Positions 16,155-24,273 of a stretch of DNA of 64,000 nt are shown piece after piece. Both the position numbers and the translations under genes were made by a program. Source of the stretch: Massilistercora timonensis (GTDB lineage Bacteria; Bacillota; Clostridia; Lachnospirales; Lachnospiraceae); contig NZ_LT990039.1 in assembly GCF_900312975.1 (NCBI RefSeq), positions 1,302,001 through 1,366,000 on the forward strand, in the 5' to 3' direction. Position 1 is the first letter of the stretch; every line of letters begins with the position of its first letter. Under the pieces are notes generated by a model, which saw nothing but the letters and a program-made list of their open reading frames with translations, did no database searches and was not told the origin of the DNA.

Positions 16155-16982
16155 ATGGCAAAACGTTATCACGAACAAGAAGTTGTCGACATGCTGAAAG
16201 CCCAGGTAGAGGCTAAGAAAATGCTTTTCATGCCTAACTGCGGCTGCGGCCTCACCGCCAAGCTTCAGGAAAAAGGCGGCGCGGACCTGATCTGCCTGTC
16301 CGCCACCAGCTACTGGCGCATGAAAGGCCAGGGATCCCTGGCGCCGCTTATGCCTTACAGCGACATTAACAAAGTCATCCTGGAACTTGCCCCCGAGATC
16401 GTGGCAAATGTAGAGAAAGCTCCCATCCTGTCTCTGTCCGGCGGCACCAATCCTCTGCTGCCCCACAAGAAGCATCTGCAAATGCTGTGGGACGCCGGCA
16501 TCTCCGGGATCAACCCCTTCATGATGATGATCTACGGAAGCGGCGTAATGGAACAGATGGAAGCCATCGGCATGGGCTGGGACAAAGAAGTAGACTTCGT
16601 GGGGGAAGCCCACAAGATGGATATGTTCTCCCTTGCCTACGCCTTTACCCCGGAAGAAGCCCGGATCCTGGCAGAAGTGGGCTGTCCTGCCATCGCCTCC
16701 CACTGCGGCTCCACCGCCGGCGGATTAAAGGGAGCCAAGACCAGCCTGACTCTGGACGAGGCATGCGAGATCAGCCAGCAGATCTTTGACGCGGCCAAGG
16801 CCGTCAACCCGGACGTGATCCTCTTCGCCCACGGCGGGCCCATGAAAGGACCAGAGGAAGCAAAATATGTGGTAGAGAAAACCGACGCAGTGGGCTTCAT
16901 CGGCGGTTCCGCCGCAGAGAGAATGCCTATTGAGAAGGCCGTTCTCGCAGCCACACAGGAATACAAAGAGATCACATTATAA
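16155..16982 (+). CDS. PEP-hydrolase-family TIM-barrel protein (Tm-1 C-terminal homologue)
   Basis: 275 residues matching the 'phosphoenolpyruvate hydrolase' (PF09370-type) family. Features are MPNCGCGLTAKLQEKGGADL, LSATSYWRMKGQGSLA, LSLSGGTNPLLPHKKHL, a GINPFMMMIYGSG stretch and a C-terminal GGSAAERMPIE. The same domain forms the C-terminal half of the tomato Tm-1 resistance protein. Its bacterial reaction is not established. The next gene encodes the other half of Tm-1, so the two products probably form a complex. Confidence 0.85.
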   Translation: MAKRYHEQEVVDMLKAQVEAKKMLFMPNCGCGLTAKLQEKGGADLICLSATSYWRMKGQGSLAPLMPYSDINKVILELAPEIVANVEKAPILSLSGGTNPLLPHKKHLQMLWDAGISGINPFMMMIYGSGVMEQMEAIGMGWDKEVDFVGEAHKMDMFSLAYAFTPEEARILAEVGCPAIASHCGSTAGGLKGAKTSLTLDEACEISQQIFDAAKAVNPDVILFAHGGPMKGPEEAKYVVEKTDAVGFIGGSAAERMPIEKAVLAATQEYKEITL

Positions 16983-16998
16983 AAGGAGGGCACATTTT

Positions 16999-18375
16999 AT
17001 GGAAAAGAAACCCAAAATCATCGTAGCAGGTATGTGCGACACCAAGTACACCGAATTGAAATTTCTTGCCGAGCAGGTAGAAAAAGCCGGCGGCGACGTA
17101 AAAGTGATGAACTGTGGCTGCGGCAAAGTCTGCGACTGGCCGGACATCTCCCTTCAGGATGTGCTGGACGCAGATGGCATCAAGCAGGAAGAAGTCTTCA
17201 AGGTTCCCCGCTCTACCGCCATCAAGATGGTGGGCGAGGCCGGAGCCAAGAAGATCATGCAGATGTATGAAGCCGGCGAAGTAGACGGGATCATCTCCTG
17301 GGCCGGATCCATGGGAACCACCACCGTCACCTATCTTATGCGGGCGCTTCCCTTTGGCGTGCCCAAGATCATGATGACCGATATGGCTTCCAGCGACGTC
17401 AGCATGTGGCTGGGCAACAAGGACATCTATATCATGAACCCCACCGCGGAGCAGGGCGTCAACACCGTTACCCGGAAAATGGTGGCCAATGCGGCTGCCG
17501 CCATCGTAGCCATGGCACAGGTAGGCGAGATCCATGACACAGAAGAAAAACCGCTGATGGCTATCACCGCTTACGGCACCACCACCCAGACAGTCAACGC
17601 CTGCAGCGCTTACTGGAACGCCAAGGGCTGGGATACCATCATCATCCACCAGGTAGGGACCGGCGCCACCATGGAAGACCTGATCCGCTCCGGCATGATC
17701 ACTGCCATCATCGACCTGACCACCGGCGAGCTGACCAACAACATGTACGACAGCATCTACGGAACCCCCTCCACCTGGAACGGGGAGCGCGTCACCGCTG
17801 CCAGCGACATGGGCATCCCACAGATCGTAACGCCGGGCGGCTGCGATCAGAGCGCCTACAATCCCATCTCCTCCATGAAACAGGAGTACCTGGATGATTA
17901 CAAGGCCGGCAGAAGACGTACCTGGAAGGATACCGGGCTTCCCTATATCCACAACGAAGGAGTTACCATCATGTATCCTACCATGGACGAGATCGTGGAG
18001 CTGTCTGAATACTATGCCGAGAAGCTGAACACCACCAAAGGTCCCACCGCCTTTATCCTTCCTATGCAGGGATGGTCCGCTTACGACCAGCGCAAGGAGA
18101 TCGCCACCACCGAGCGTGGCTGGTCCGCTGAAAACGGAGACGGCCCTCAGTGGGATCCGGATCCGGAGAACCCCACCTGGTCCATCCGCTCCACGGTTAT
18201 GCGCAAGATCCTGGAGGAAAAATTCGATCCCGACAACGAAAATCTGGATCTGATCATCGCCGATATGCATATCGTAGACCAGGAATTTGCAGATCTGTGC
18301 AATGAAGTGATGGAAGCCATGTTAAACGGCTCCTTCAAGAAGGGAATGTTCAAAGGAAGAAAAGGGGTACTATGA
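16999..18375 (+). CDS. Tm-1-like ATP-binding protein (UPF0261)
   Basis: 458 residues of the UPF0261/Tm-1 N-terminal family. It starts KPKIIVAGMCDTKYTEL, then SWAGSMGTTTVTYLMRALP, KIMMTDMASSDVSMWLGN, YGTTTQTVNACSAYW, HQVGTGATMEDL, TPGGCDQSAYNP and LPMQGWSAYD. Structures of the plant homologue bind ATP. ATG 16999 is chosen for its AAAGGAGGG site, although the frame extends into the previous gene. With the TIM-barrel gene it reproduces, as two proteins in the opposite order, the domains fused in Tm-1. The chemistry is unknown, and a kinase- or ligase-type step is possible. Confidence 0.88.
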   Translation: MEKKPKIIVAGMCDTKYTELKFLAEQVEKAGGDVKVMNCGCGKVCDWPDISLQDVLDADGIKQEEVFKVPRSTAIKMVGEAGAKKIMQMYEAGEVDGIISWAGSMGTTTVTYLMRALPFGVPKIMMTDMASSDVSMWLGNKDIYIMNPTAEQGVNTVTRKMVANAAAAIVAMAQVGEIHDTEEKPLMAITAYGTTTQTVNACSAYWNAKGWDTIIIHQVGTGATMEDLIRSGMITAIIDLTTGELTNNMYDSIYGTPSTWNGERVTAASDMGIPQIVTPGGCDQSAYNPISSMKQEYLDDYKAGRRRTWKDTGLPYIHNEGVTIMYPTMDEIVELSEYYAEKLNTTKGPTAFILPMQGWSAYDQRKEIATTERGWSAENGDGPQWDPDPENPTWSIRSTVMRKILEEKFDPDNENLDLIIADMHIVDQEFADLCNEVMEAMLNGSFKKGMFKGRKGVL

Positions 18376-19184
18376 GAAAACTACATGTACTGGGCACCGG
18401 AACTGCCGTTGTGACAAAATATCTGAATACCGCTTTCGTGCTGGACAACGGCCAGGATTATTTCCTGGTGGACGGAATGGGCGGGGCAGAGATCCTGCGC
18501 CAGTTCGACCATATGGGACTGGACTGGACAAAGGTTCATTACGCCTTTCTCTCCCACGAGCATACCGACCACTTTCTTGGCATGGTATGGGTCCTGCGCT
18601 ATATCGCCTTCCAGATGTGCGAGGACCGTTACGACGGCGACTTCCATCTATACTGCCACGCCGAGCTGGCCGACAAGCTTCGGATGGTATGCCGGGCCCT
18701 GCTGCGGAAAGTAGAATGTGACCGCCTGGATGAGAGGATCCATTTCCATCTCATCCGGGACGGAGAACGGGAACAGATCTGGGGCTGCGATTTCAGCTTC
18801 TTCGATATCCGGTCCACCAAGGCAAAACAGTTTGGGTTCCAGATGACATGGCCTGACGAGATGAAGCTGGTCTTCCCTGGCGATGAGCCGGTAAATGATG
18901 CCTGCCGCCCCTACTGCCAGGACGCCGACTGGCTGCTGTCAGAAGCCTTCTGCCTCTACGCAGACCGGGAAATCTTCACCCCCTATAAGTATCATCACAG
19001 CACCGTCCGGGAGGCAAGCCTCCTGGCCCAGGACTGCCAGGCGAAAAACCTGATCCTGTGGCACACGGAAGACGCCACCTTCGGGACACGGAAAACACGC
19101 TACACTGAGGAAGCAAAGCAGTTCTATGACGGAAATGTCTTCGTGCCGGAGGACGGAGAAGTGATCGAACTGCCAGAAGTATAA
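18372..19184 (+). CDS. Metallo-beta-lactamase-fold hydrolase
   Basis: 270 residues. The zinc motif is LSHEHTDHFLG (HxHxDH), with later ligands in LVFPGDEP and LILWHTEDATFG. It begins LHVLGTGTAVVTKYLNTAFVL like RNase Z-type and phosphodiesterase-type MBL proteins. Its ATG overlaps the Tm-1-like stop codon (ATGA), indicating translational coupling. It ends the operon at a strong terminator. It may hydrolyse a lactone, thioester or phosphodiester in the pathway. That role is inferred. Confidence 0.85.
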   Translation: MRKLHVLGTGTAVVTKYLNTAFVLDNGQDYFLVDGMGGAEILRQFDHMGLDWTKVHYAFLSHEHTDHFLGMVWVLRYIAFQMCEDRYDGDFHLYCHAELADKLRMVCRALLRKVECDRLDERIHFHLIRDGEREQIWGCDFSFFDIRSTKAKQFGFQMTWPDEMKLVFPGDEPVNDACRPYCQDADWLLSEAFCLYADREIFTPYKYHHSTVREASLLAQDCQAKNLILWHTEDATFGTRKTRYTEEAKQFYDGNVFVPEDGEVIELPEV

Positions 19185-19200
19185 AATGTATATAACCACA

Positions 19201-19237
19201 AAAATAACAGCGGCTAATAGAGGCCGCTGTTATTTTT
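19201..19237. terminator. Bidirectional intrinsic terminator
   Basis: AAAATAACAGCGGC pairs with GCCGCTGTTATTTT around an 8-nt loop, with A/T runs on both sides. It separates the convergent MBL operon and the yko-tenA operon. Confidence 0.92.
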
Positions 19238-19251
19238 AAGAAATACTGATT

Positions 19252-19998
19252 CTAATAATTGGGCTGTGTCGCCTCCACGCCCTCCACGATCTGCTCAAAC
19301 AGCTCATAGGGGATCCCCACCGCCATATCGTTCTCACTCCACTTGCACAACATTCGGGTGCTGGGGCACAGCACGCTGACATTCATCTCTCCGGTGAGAT
19401 AAGGCGATATGGTCAGTTCTGAGCACATTCCCTGCATGGCTCCCATATCGATGGCCGGTTTCTTACCGGTTCCATACTCATATCCCTGCACCATCCGCAT
19501 AGACTGGTAGGCGTTGGTCATCACGATCACCACATCCGGCGTCTGTTCACAATCCTTCAGCGGCACCACCGCCACACCGTATGTGGAGACCTGTTCCCGG
19601 TGCAGGCTCCGGATAGACCGGCGAAGCCGTCCCGCCGTGGCCACAGAGGAATACAGCTGATAGGAGAAATACTCCTGGCCGCTCTCGATCCGCTCTGTGC
19701 TGGGCTCCAGGCCCAGGGCCGTCGTAGCGCCGTCACATTTGTGATGTTCCAGCCGGCTTTTGATCCCCACGCTTCTGAGAGCCGCCTGCTTTACCATCAC
19801 ACAGTAAGGCATGGCTGTCTTGGTCTCTTCTACCGGATAAGCGTCATAGTCTTCTTTGGTGAAAAGCAGCGTGATCCCTACCGGCTCCACCCCAAGTCCG
19901 ATCACTTCTTTTAACTGTTCAATACTTTCCTTGATCCTCTCCTTCGGATACTGCTCATGAGGCAGGCCGTATTCAATATTTTTATGTTTATAAGGCAT
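19252..19998 (-). CDS. DUF169 family protein
   Basis: 248 residues resembling DUF169 proteins, whose function is unknown. It contains GVEPVGITLL, LEHHKCDGATTALGLEP, QLYSSVATAGRLRRSI, AVVPLKDCEQTPDVVIVMTNAYQSMRM and DMGAMQGMCSE, with conserved cysteines. It is the last gene of the tenA-ykoEDC set, 23 bp after ykoC, which suggests a link to thiamine-precursor salvage. No enzyme motif is evident. Confidence 0.75.
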   Translation of the reverse strand: MPYKHKNIEYGLPHEQYPKERIKESIEQLKEVIGLGVEPVGITLLFTKEDYDAYPVEETKTAMPYCVMVKQAALRSVGIKSRLEHHKCDGATTALGLEPSTERIESGQEYFSYQLYSSVATAGRLRRSIRSLHREQVSTYGVAVVPLKDCEQTPDVVIVMTNAYQSMRMVQGYEYGTGKKPAIDMGAMQGMCSELTISPYLTGEMNVSVLCPSTRMLCKWSENDMAVGIPYELFEQIVEGVEATQPNY

Positions 19999-20021
19999 GG
20001 TTTTCTCTCCTTTCAGAATGT

Positions 20022-20828
20022 CTACTGGATCGACGCGAAACTAAACCGGAACAGGTCATATCTTACCAGGATCATAACAAGGATCAGATAGAAAATCAAG
20101 CTTACCGCCAGGAAGATCCAGTCGGTCCGATCCATTTTCATAGTCCGGTAGAAGGTCCTCTCCCCTTCTCTTCCCAGTCCCCGGCTCTCCATAGCGCAGG
20201 CTACCCGCTCGCCCCGCCTTGCCGCCACGCAGAACAGCGGCAGCATGACCCGGAAGGGGGAGGTAAACCGGGACCACACACCCTTATTCCAGGGAATCCC
20301 CCGGATCTCCTGAGCCAGATGAATAGAATCCACCTGAGACTGCAGCTCCGGCAGGAACCGGTAGGTGGCCATAGTTGCATAGCCGTGGGTGATGGACAGC
20401 TTACACTGGGTGATCAGGCTCAGTACCAGATCGCTGGGCCTTGTAGTCAAGACGAAGCCCATGGACATGGTGACAAGCGCCAGGATCCGAAACCCAAGAG
20501 AGATCCCGTGTACCAGATCCCGCTGGGTCCAGCGGAAGATCCACAGCCGCAGGATGATCCCCGGCTCCTCATTCAGCCCCCGCAGCGCCACCATGGACAC
20601 CATGAACAGAAAGCTCACCACCAGAAATAAAAGCAATCGCCGCAGCAGATTGGGGAAGGGAATCTTTCCTCCGATCCAGGTTCCCGCGAAAAAGATCAGG
20701 AACGTAAAGAACGGCAGCACCGGGAAATAAGAGAGGCACACGATAATAGTCACCGCCACGATCAGGATCAGTTTGATCAGCGGATTCCTTCTGTGAAGGA
20801 AGGAATCTTTCTCAATATAGGCAAACAT
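20022..20828 (-). CDS. ykoC: ECF transporter transmembrane component EcfT/YkoC
   Basis: 268-residue membrane protein with about five segments and the EcfT coupling region, including an ARRGERVACAMESRGLG motif (Ala-Arg-Gly type coupling helix). It passes ATPase motion to the S-component. It begins 1 bp after the ykoD stop, with GGAGGAG before ATG. With ykoD and ykoE it makes a complete HMP/thiamine-type uptake system. Confidence 0.9.
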   Translation of the reverse strand: MFAYIEKDSFLHRRNPLIKLILIVAVTIIVCLSYFPVLPFFTFLIFFAGTWIGGKIPFPNLLRRLLLFLVVSFLFMVSMVALRGLNEEPGIILRLWIFRWTQRDLVHGISLGFRILALVTMSMGFVLTTRPSDLVLSLITQCKLSITHGYATMATYRFLPELQSQVDSIHLAQEIRGIPWNKGVWSRFTSPFRVMLPLFCVAARRGERVACAMESRGLGREGERTFYRTMKMDRTDWIFLAVSLIFYLILVMILVRYDLFRFSFASIQ

Positions 20829-20829
20829 C

Positions 20830-22368
20830 TCACTGCTCCTCCTTTCCCGTTTCTTCCCTGCGCCATGCGAAATACGCTTCTGTGGGCAGGTCTTTTCTCA
20901 CCTTTCCATCCTCCAGTTCCACTACTCTTGTGGCGTACTGGCGAACCAGCGACAGGTCATGGGTGATCATCACAATGGTGATTCCCTCCTCCACCAGCTT
21001 CTGCATATCCTTCATCAGTTCCTGGCGGTTCTCGAAATCCTGCCCGTAGGTAGGCTCGTCCAGGAACAGGATCTCCTGATTAGTCAGAAGCATATCCGCC
21101 ACGCTCAGGCGGCGCTTCTGCCCCTGGCTTAATACAAAGGGGCTTTTCTCCTTCTCCTGTGCCAGGTGGAACCGCTCCAGCATTTCCTGGACCCGCCTCT
21201 CTTTTTCTTCCTGGCTGATCCGCACCCTCTTCAGGCTGAACATCAGCTCTTCGTAAACGGTATTCTTGATAAACTGGTTCTCCGGATTCTGGAACACCAG
21301 GCCGATCAGATGATACAGGTCCTTCTTCCGGTAACTCTCCACAGGACGTCCAAAAAGCTCTATCTTCCCGGCATCCTGAGAAAAAATCCGGAAGATCAGC
21401 CGCATGAGCGTGGTCTTTCCAACCCCGTTTTCTCCCACGATAGCCAGAAACTCCTGACGGCGCACCGCAAGGCTCAATCCGTCCAGGATCTTCTTTCCGT
21501 TTGCCGGGTCTTTCTTCCTCCTGCCGGGAATGGGATAGGCAAACTCCAGATCCGTAATGCGCAGCACTTCTTCCTCTGTAGACAGATCCTTTGCCGCTCC
21601 CACTGTGTCCTTCTCCTGCCGTAGCCTCCAACCCTGGGCCAGCACCGCTTCCCTGCTGCCCCTGGCCACCACGCTCCCATGGCCGTCCAGCGCCAGGATA
21701 TGATCCACTTCCTCCAGGATCTCCCCGATATTGTGCTCCACCAGGACAATGGTGATCCCCTGCTCTTTCGCCAGCCGAAGGATCAGATCGAAGATCTGCC
21801 TGCGGCTCTGGGGATCCAGGTTCGCTGTAGGCTCATCCAGCAGCAGGATCTCAGGCTCTGTCACCAGGAGGGAAGCAATGGCGACTTTCTGCTTCTGCCC
21901 GCCGGACAGGTTGTTAAGATCCGTCTTCTCATACCCGGACATTCCCACGAATGCCAGAGCTTCCTCGATCTTCCCCTTCATAACTTCCGGGGCCACGCCC
22001 AGGTTCTCCATACCAAAAGCCAGCTCTTCCTCCACGGTAAAGGTACAGAACTGGCTCTCCGGATTCTGCATGACGAATCCGATCCGGTCGCACCGGTCTC
22101 TTGGCGGCACGCTGGTAATGTCCTCTCCTTCCAGCAGCACCCGGCCCGTCAGTTCCCCTTCATACATATGGGGCGCCAGTCCGTCCAGGAGATAGAGGAT
22201 GGAACTCTTTCCGCAGCCGCTGGGGCCGCTGATGGCATGGATCTTTCCTTTATAAAAACAGCAAGAGAGATGCTCCCACACAGGGAGCGTCTCTCCGTCA
22301 TAACAGTATGTCACGTCCTGAAGTTCCAGGATCACATGATTTTCGTTGTGCTCTACTTCTGTACGCAT
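20830..22368 (-). CDS. ykoD: Duplicated ECF ATPase YkoD (two ABC domains)
   Basis: 512 residues with two fused ABC ATPase domains. Domain 1 has GPSGCGKSS (Walker A), NLSGGQKQKVAIA (signature) and LLLDEPTANLDP (Walker B). Domain 2 has VGENGVGKTT, LSQGQKRRLSVA and LFLDEPTYGQD. The in-frame extension to 22530 lies inside ykoE. ATG 22368 is chosen, with GAAAGGA upstream and 16 bp overlap with ykoE. It powers the ECF importer. Confidence 0.92.
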   Translation of the reverse strand: MRTEVEHNENHVILELQDVTYCYDGETLPVWEHLSCCFYKGKIHAISGPSGCGKSSILYLLDGLAPHMYEGELTGRVLLEGEDITSVPPRDRCDRIGFVMQNPESQFCTFTVEEELAFGMENLGVAPEVMKGKIEEALAFVGMSGYEKTDLNNLSGGQKQKVAIASLLVTEPEILLLDEPTANLDPQSRRQIFDLILRLAKEQGITIVLVEHNIGEILEEVDHILALDGHGSVVARGSREAVLAQGWRLRQEKDTVGAAKDLSTEEEVLRITDLEFAYPIPGRRKKDPANGKKILDGLSLAVRRQEFLAIVGENGVGKTTLMRLIFRIFSQDAGKIELFGRPVESYRKKDLYHLIGLVFQNPENQFIKNTVYEELMFSLKRVRISQEEKERRVQEMLERFHLAQEKEKSPFVLSQGQKRRLSVADMLLTNQEILFLDEPTYGQDFENRQELMKDMQKLVEEGITIVMITHDLSLVRQYATRVVELEDGKVRKDLPTEAYFAWRREETGKEEQ

Positions 22369-22916
22369 TTGAATCCTTTCAGTACGCCTGTCTTCGCCAG
22401 CGCTGCTGTGATCACTTTCACGATGATAGTTGTCAGCACGATGGCGCTGAAGAACCGGACGATCACAACGCCCGCCGCAACTGCTGTTCCATAACTCCAG
22501 GGCGTTCCCCAGAAGAAGGCATCTCTGCACAGTACAAAGATAGGCCCAAGGATCCCGGACAGCACCAGGTTCTTCATACTTCCCTGATACCGGTCTACCA
22601 CAGCGTACGCGATCTCAACCGCAAGTCCCTCCAGGAATCCTGCCAGCACCAGCTGCAGACCATAGGGGCTTCCCAGCAGCAGGTTCACACCAGCTGTCAC
22701 CAGCGCGCCAAAGATGGCGAATCCCGGCTTGCGCACCAGATACATGGGCATTGCCGCAGACAGCATATACACGCCAAACGTAAGCTCCATAAAAACAGTG
22801 CCAAGAACTGCAGACAGCGGCATGTACGCCCAGTCAAGCAGAGTGTAGATCACACCGATCACAGCGGCAACCATTGCCACGACCACAACTTCTTTTGTTG
22901 TAAATTTTTTCTCCAT
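22353..22916 (-). CDS. ykoE: ECF substrate-binding component YkoE (HMP/thiamine)
   Basis: 187-residue S-component with about six membrane segments, reading TKEVVVVAMVAAVIGVIYTLLD, ELTFGVYMLSAAMPMYLV and GSPYGLQLVLAGFLEGLAVE. YkoE-type components bind hydroxymethylpyrimidine or thiamine. ATG 22916 is chosen over an upstream in-frame GTG-type start because AAAGGGAGA lies 7 nt before it. An extended -10 promoter lies about 50 bp upstream, so it may also be transcribed apart from tenA. Confidence 0.88.
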   Translation of the reverse strand: MEKKFTTKEVVVVAMVAAVIGVIYTLLDWAYMPLSAVLGTVFMELTFGVYMLSAAMPMYLVRKPGFAIFGALVTAGVNLLLGSPYGLQLVLAGFLEGLAVEIAYAVVDRYQGSMKNLVLSGILGPIFVLCRDAFFWGTPWSYGTAVAAGVVIVRFFSAIVLTTIIVKVITAALAKTGVLKGFKCVQK

Positions 22917-22964
22917 GTCTTTCTCCCTTTCTTTCGTTGCTTTCACCAACTCTCAAACGGGATT

Positions 22965-22973
22965 ATTATAGCA
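22965..22973 (-). promoter_or_regulatory. Extended -10 promoter upstream of ykoE
   Basis: TGCTATAAT on the minus strand, with no good -35. It lies in the 116-bp gap between tenA and ykoE. No TPP riboswitch is visible here. Confidence 0.5.
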
Positions 22974-23032
22974 TGGAGTCCTGATTTCCACTAATTGATT
23001 CTTTTAATATACGTCCGCTCTATAGATTTCCT

Positions 23033-23707
23033 CTATAACCGGTAATCCATCTCTCCTTTGGTCCAGGCCATATCCCAGAACTGATACTCATATTTGCTGC
23101 AGTTGATCAGGATATGCTCCAGGTTCTGGATCTGCTCCTCTGTGTACCCTTCTGTCAGCCGGTCCAGAAGGTCGATCACCGTCTGGTTTCCGCCCCGGAA
23201 GGCGTCGCTCACATAGGTACTTGACCACCTGCCATAGAAGGGCTGCTCCAGAGCTCCCGGGGTGGTCTCCATATAATCGCCGATCAGCTTGTAGCTCCAG
23301 AAGCAGGCCAGCACCGCCGTGGTCAGCTCCGCCAGGCCTTCCTTCATGGCCACCGCGATCATATAATTGGTGTAAGAATCATTGTTCAGGCACATAGGCG
23401 TGCGCTCGATGTCCTCCTGGGTGATCCCCAGCTCCTTTAAGAAGAACTGGTGCACCGCATTTTCCGTATTCAGAGTATCCGCGATAAAGGCCGCAAACAG
23501 CCGCATATCCTTCTCGTCCCGGGATTTTATCACCCCCAGGGCAAATACTTTGGCGTACTCCATCAGGTACTTGTGGTCCTGGATCATATAGAACTGGAAC
23601 TTATCCTTCGCCAGGGTTCCGTCCGCCATCCCCTGGATAAAGGGATGGGTAAAATAACTCTCCCAGATGGGAAGAGCCTTCTCGTACAAACGCTGTGATA
23701 CTTTCAT
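23033..23707 (-). CDS. tenA: Aminopyrimidine aminohydrolase / thiaminase II TenA
   Basis: 224 residues. It salvages thiamine breakdown products by hydrolysing aminomethyl-pyrimidine to HMP. The catalytic Cys lies in TAVLACFWSYKLIGDYM, and the conserved Glu/Trp are in KYEYQFWDMAWTK. The acidic FIQDH-like substrate motif is YMIQDHKYLMEY. ATG 23707 is chosen (GGAGGAGAG upstream). It stands just upstream of an HMP/thiamine ECF transporter, matching its role. nrdG lies 36 bp upstream in the same direction. Confidence 0.92.
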   Translation of the reverse strand: MKVSQRLYEKALPIWESYFTHPFIQGMADGTLAKDKFQFYMIQDHKYLMEYAKVFALGVIKSRDEKDMRLFAAFIADTLNTENAVHQFFLKELGITQEDIERTPMCLNNDSYTNYMIAVAMKEGLAELTTAVLACFWSYKLIGDYMETTPGALEQPFYGRWSSTYVSDAFRGGNQTVIDLLDRLTEGYTEEQIQNLEHILINCSKYEYQFWDMAWTKGEMDYRL

Positions 23708-23743
23708 TCTCTCTCCTCCTGAAGTCATATTTCAACGGATCCT

Positions 23744-24265
23744 CTAGGGACGGTAAGCAGGGTCAACCTCCCAGCCGCCTGATTCCTTCTTCCGCAGGAT
23801 CCTCTGGTTTTGGCTGCCCCGGAATTTCAGGGTCACGTCCTTTTTCTCCTCCACGAATTCCCCGTCCACCAGCCGGTCGATATAAGACAGCATCTCCTCC
23901 GTCACTTCCGTATACACCTTCCCGCCGGGGACCAGATCCACATCCTGGGTATAGCCGGTATAGCACCAGATGTCCTTCCCGGGAAATGCCTCCCGCACCC
24001 TGTGAAGGAGTTGCACCAGCTCCCGCTGGTTCCCCGGCTCAAAGGGCTCTCCGCCAAGGAGGGTGAATCCCTGGATATAAGAAGGAGACAGAAGGGATAA
24101 GATCTCTTCCTCCGTCTCCTTTGTGTAGGGCTGTCCATAGTGGAAATCCCAGGTCTCCGCGTTAAAACAGCCCTTGCAGTGATGGCGGCAGCCCGAGACG
24201 AACAGGCTTACCCTGACTCCCGGACCGTCCGCGATATCATAAGGTTTGATATTTCCGTAATACAT
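23744..24265 (-). CDS. nrdG: Anaerobic ribonucleotide reductase activating protein
   Basis: 173-residue radical-SAM activase that installs the glycyl radical on NrdD. The cluster cysteines are in FVSGCRHHCKGCFN (CX3CX2C), and GPGVRVSLFVSGC and TLLGGEPFEP are typical. It lies 8 bp downstream of nrdD. The C-terminus (LKFRGSQNQRIL) is as expected for the family. Confidence 0.95.
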   Translation of the reverse strand: MYYGNIKPYDIADGPGVRVSLFVSGCRHHCKGCFNAETWDFHYGQPYTKETEEEILSLLSPSYIQGFTLLGGEPFEPGNQRELVQLLHRVREAFPGKDIWCYTGYTQDVDLVPGGKVYTEVTEEMLSYIDRLVDGEFVEEKKDVTLKFRGSQNQRILRKKESGGWEVDPAYRP

Positions 24266-24273
24266 AGTCTCTC

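Noticed and set aside
16972-18270. 432-codon minus-strand frame opposite the Tm-1-like gene
   Set aside because: Gly/His/Asp-rich antisense shadow with no start signal.
22917-23032. TPP riboswitch upstream of ykoE
   Set aside because: No CTGAGA or ACCTGAT-GGATAATGCC blocks. Only an extended -10 promoter is present.
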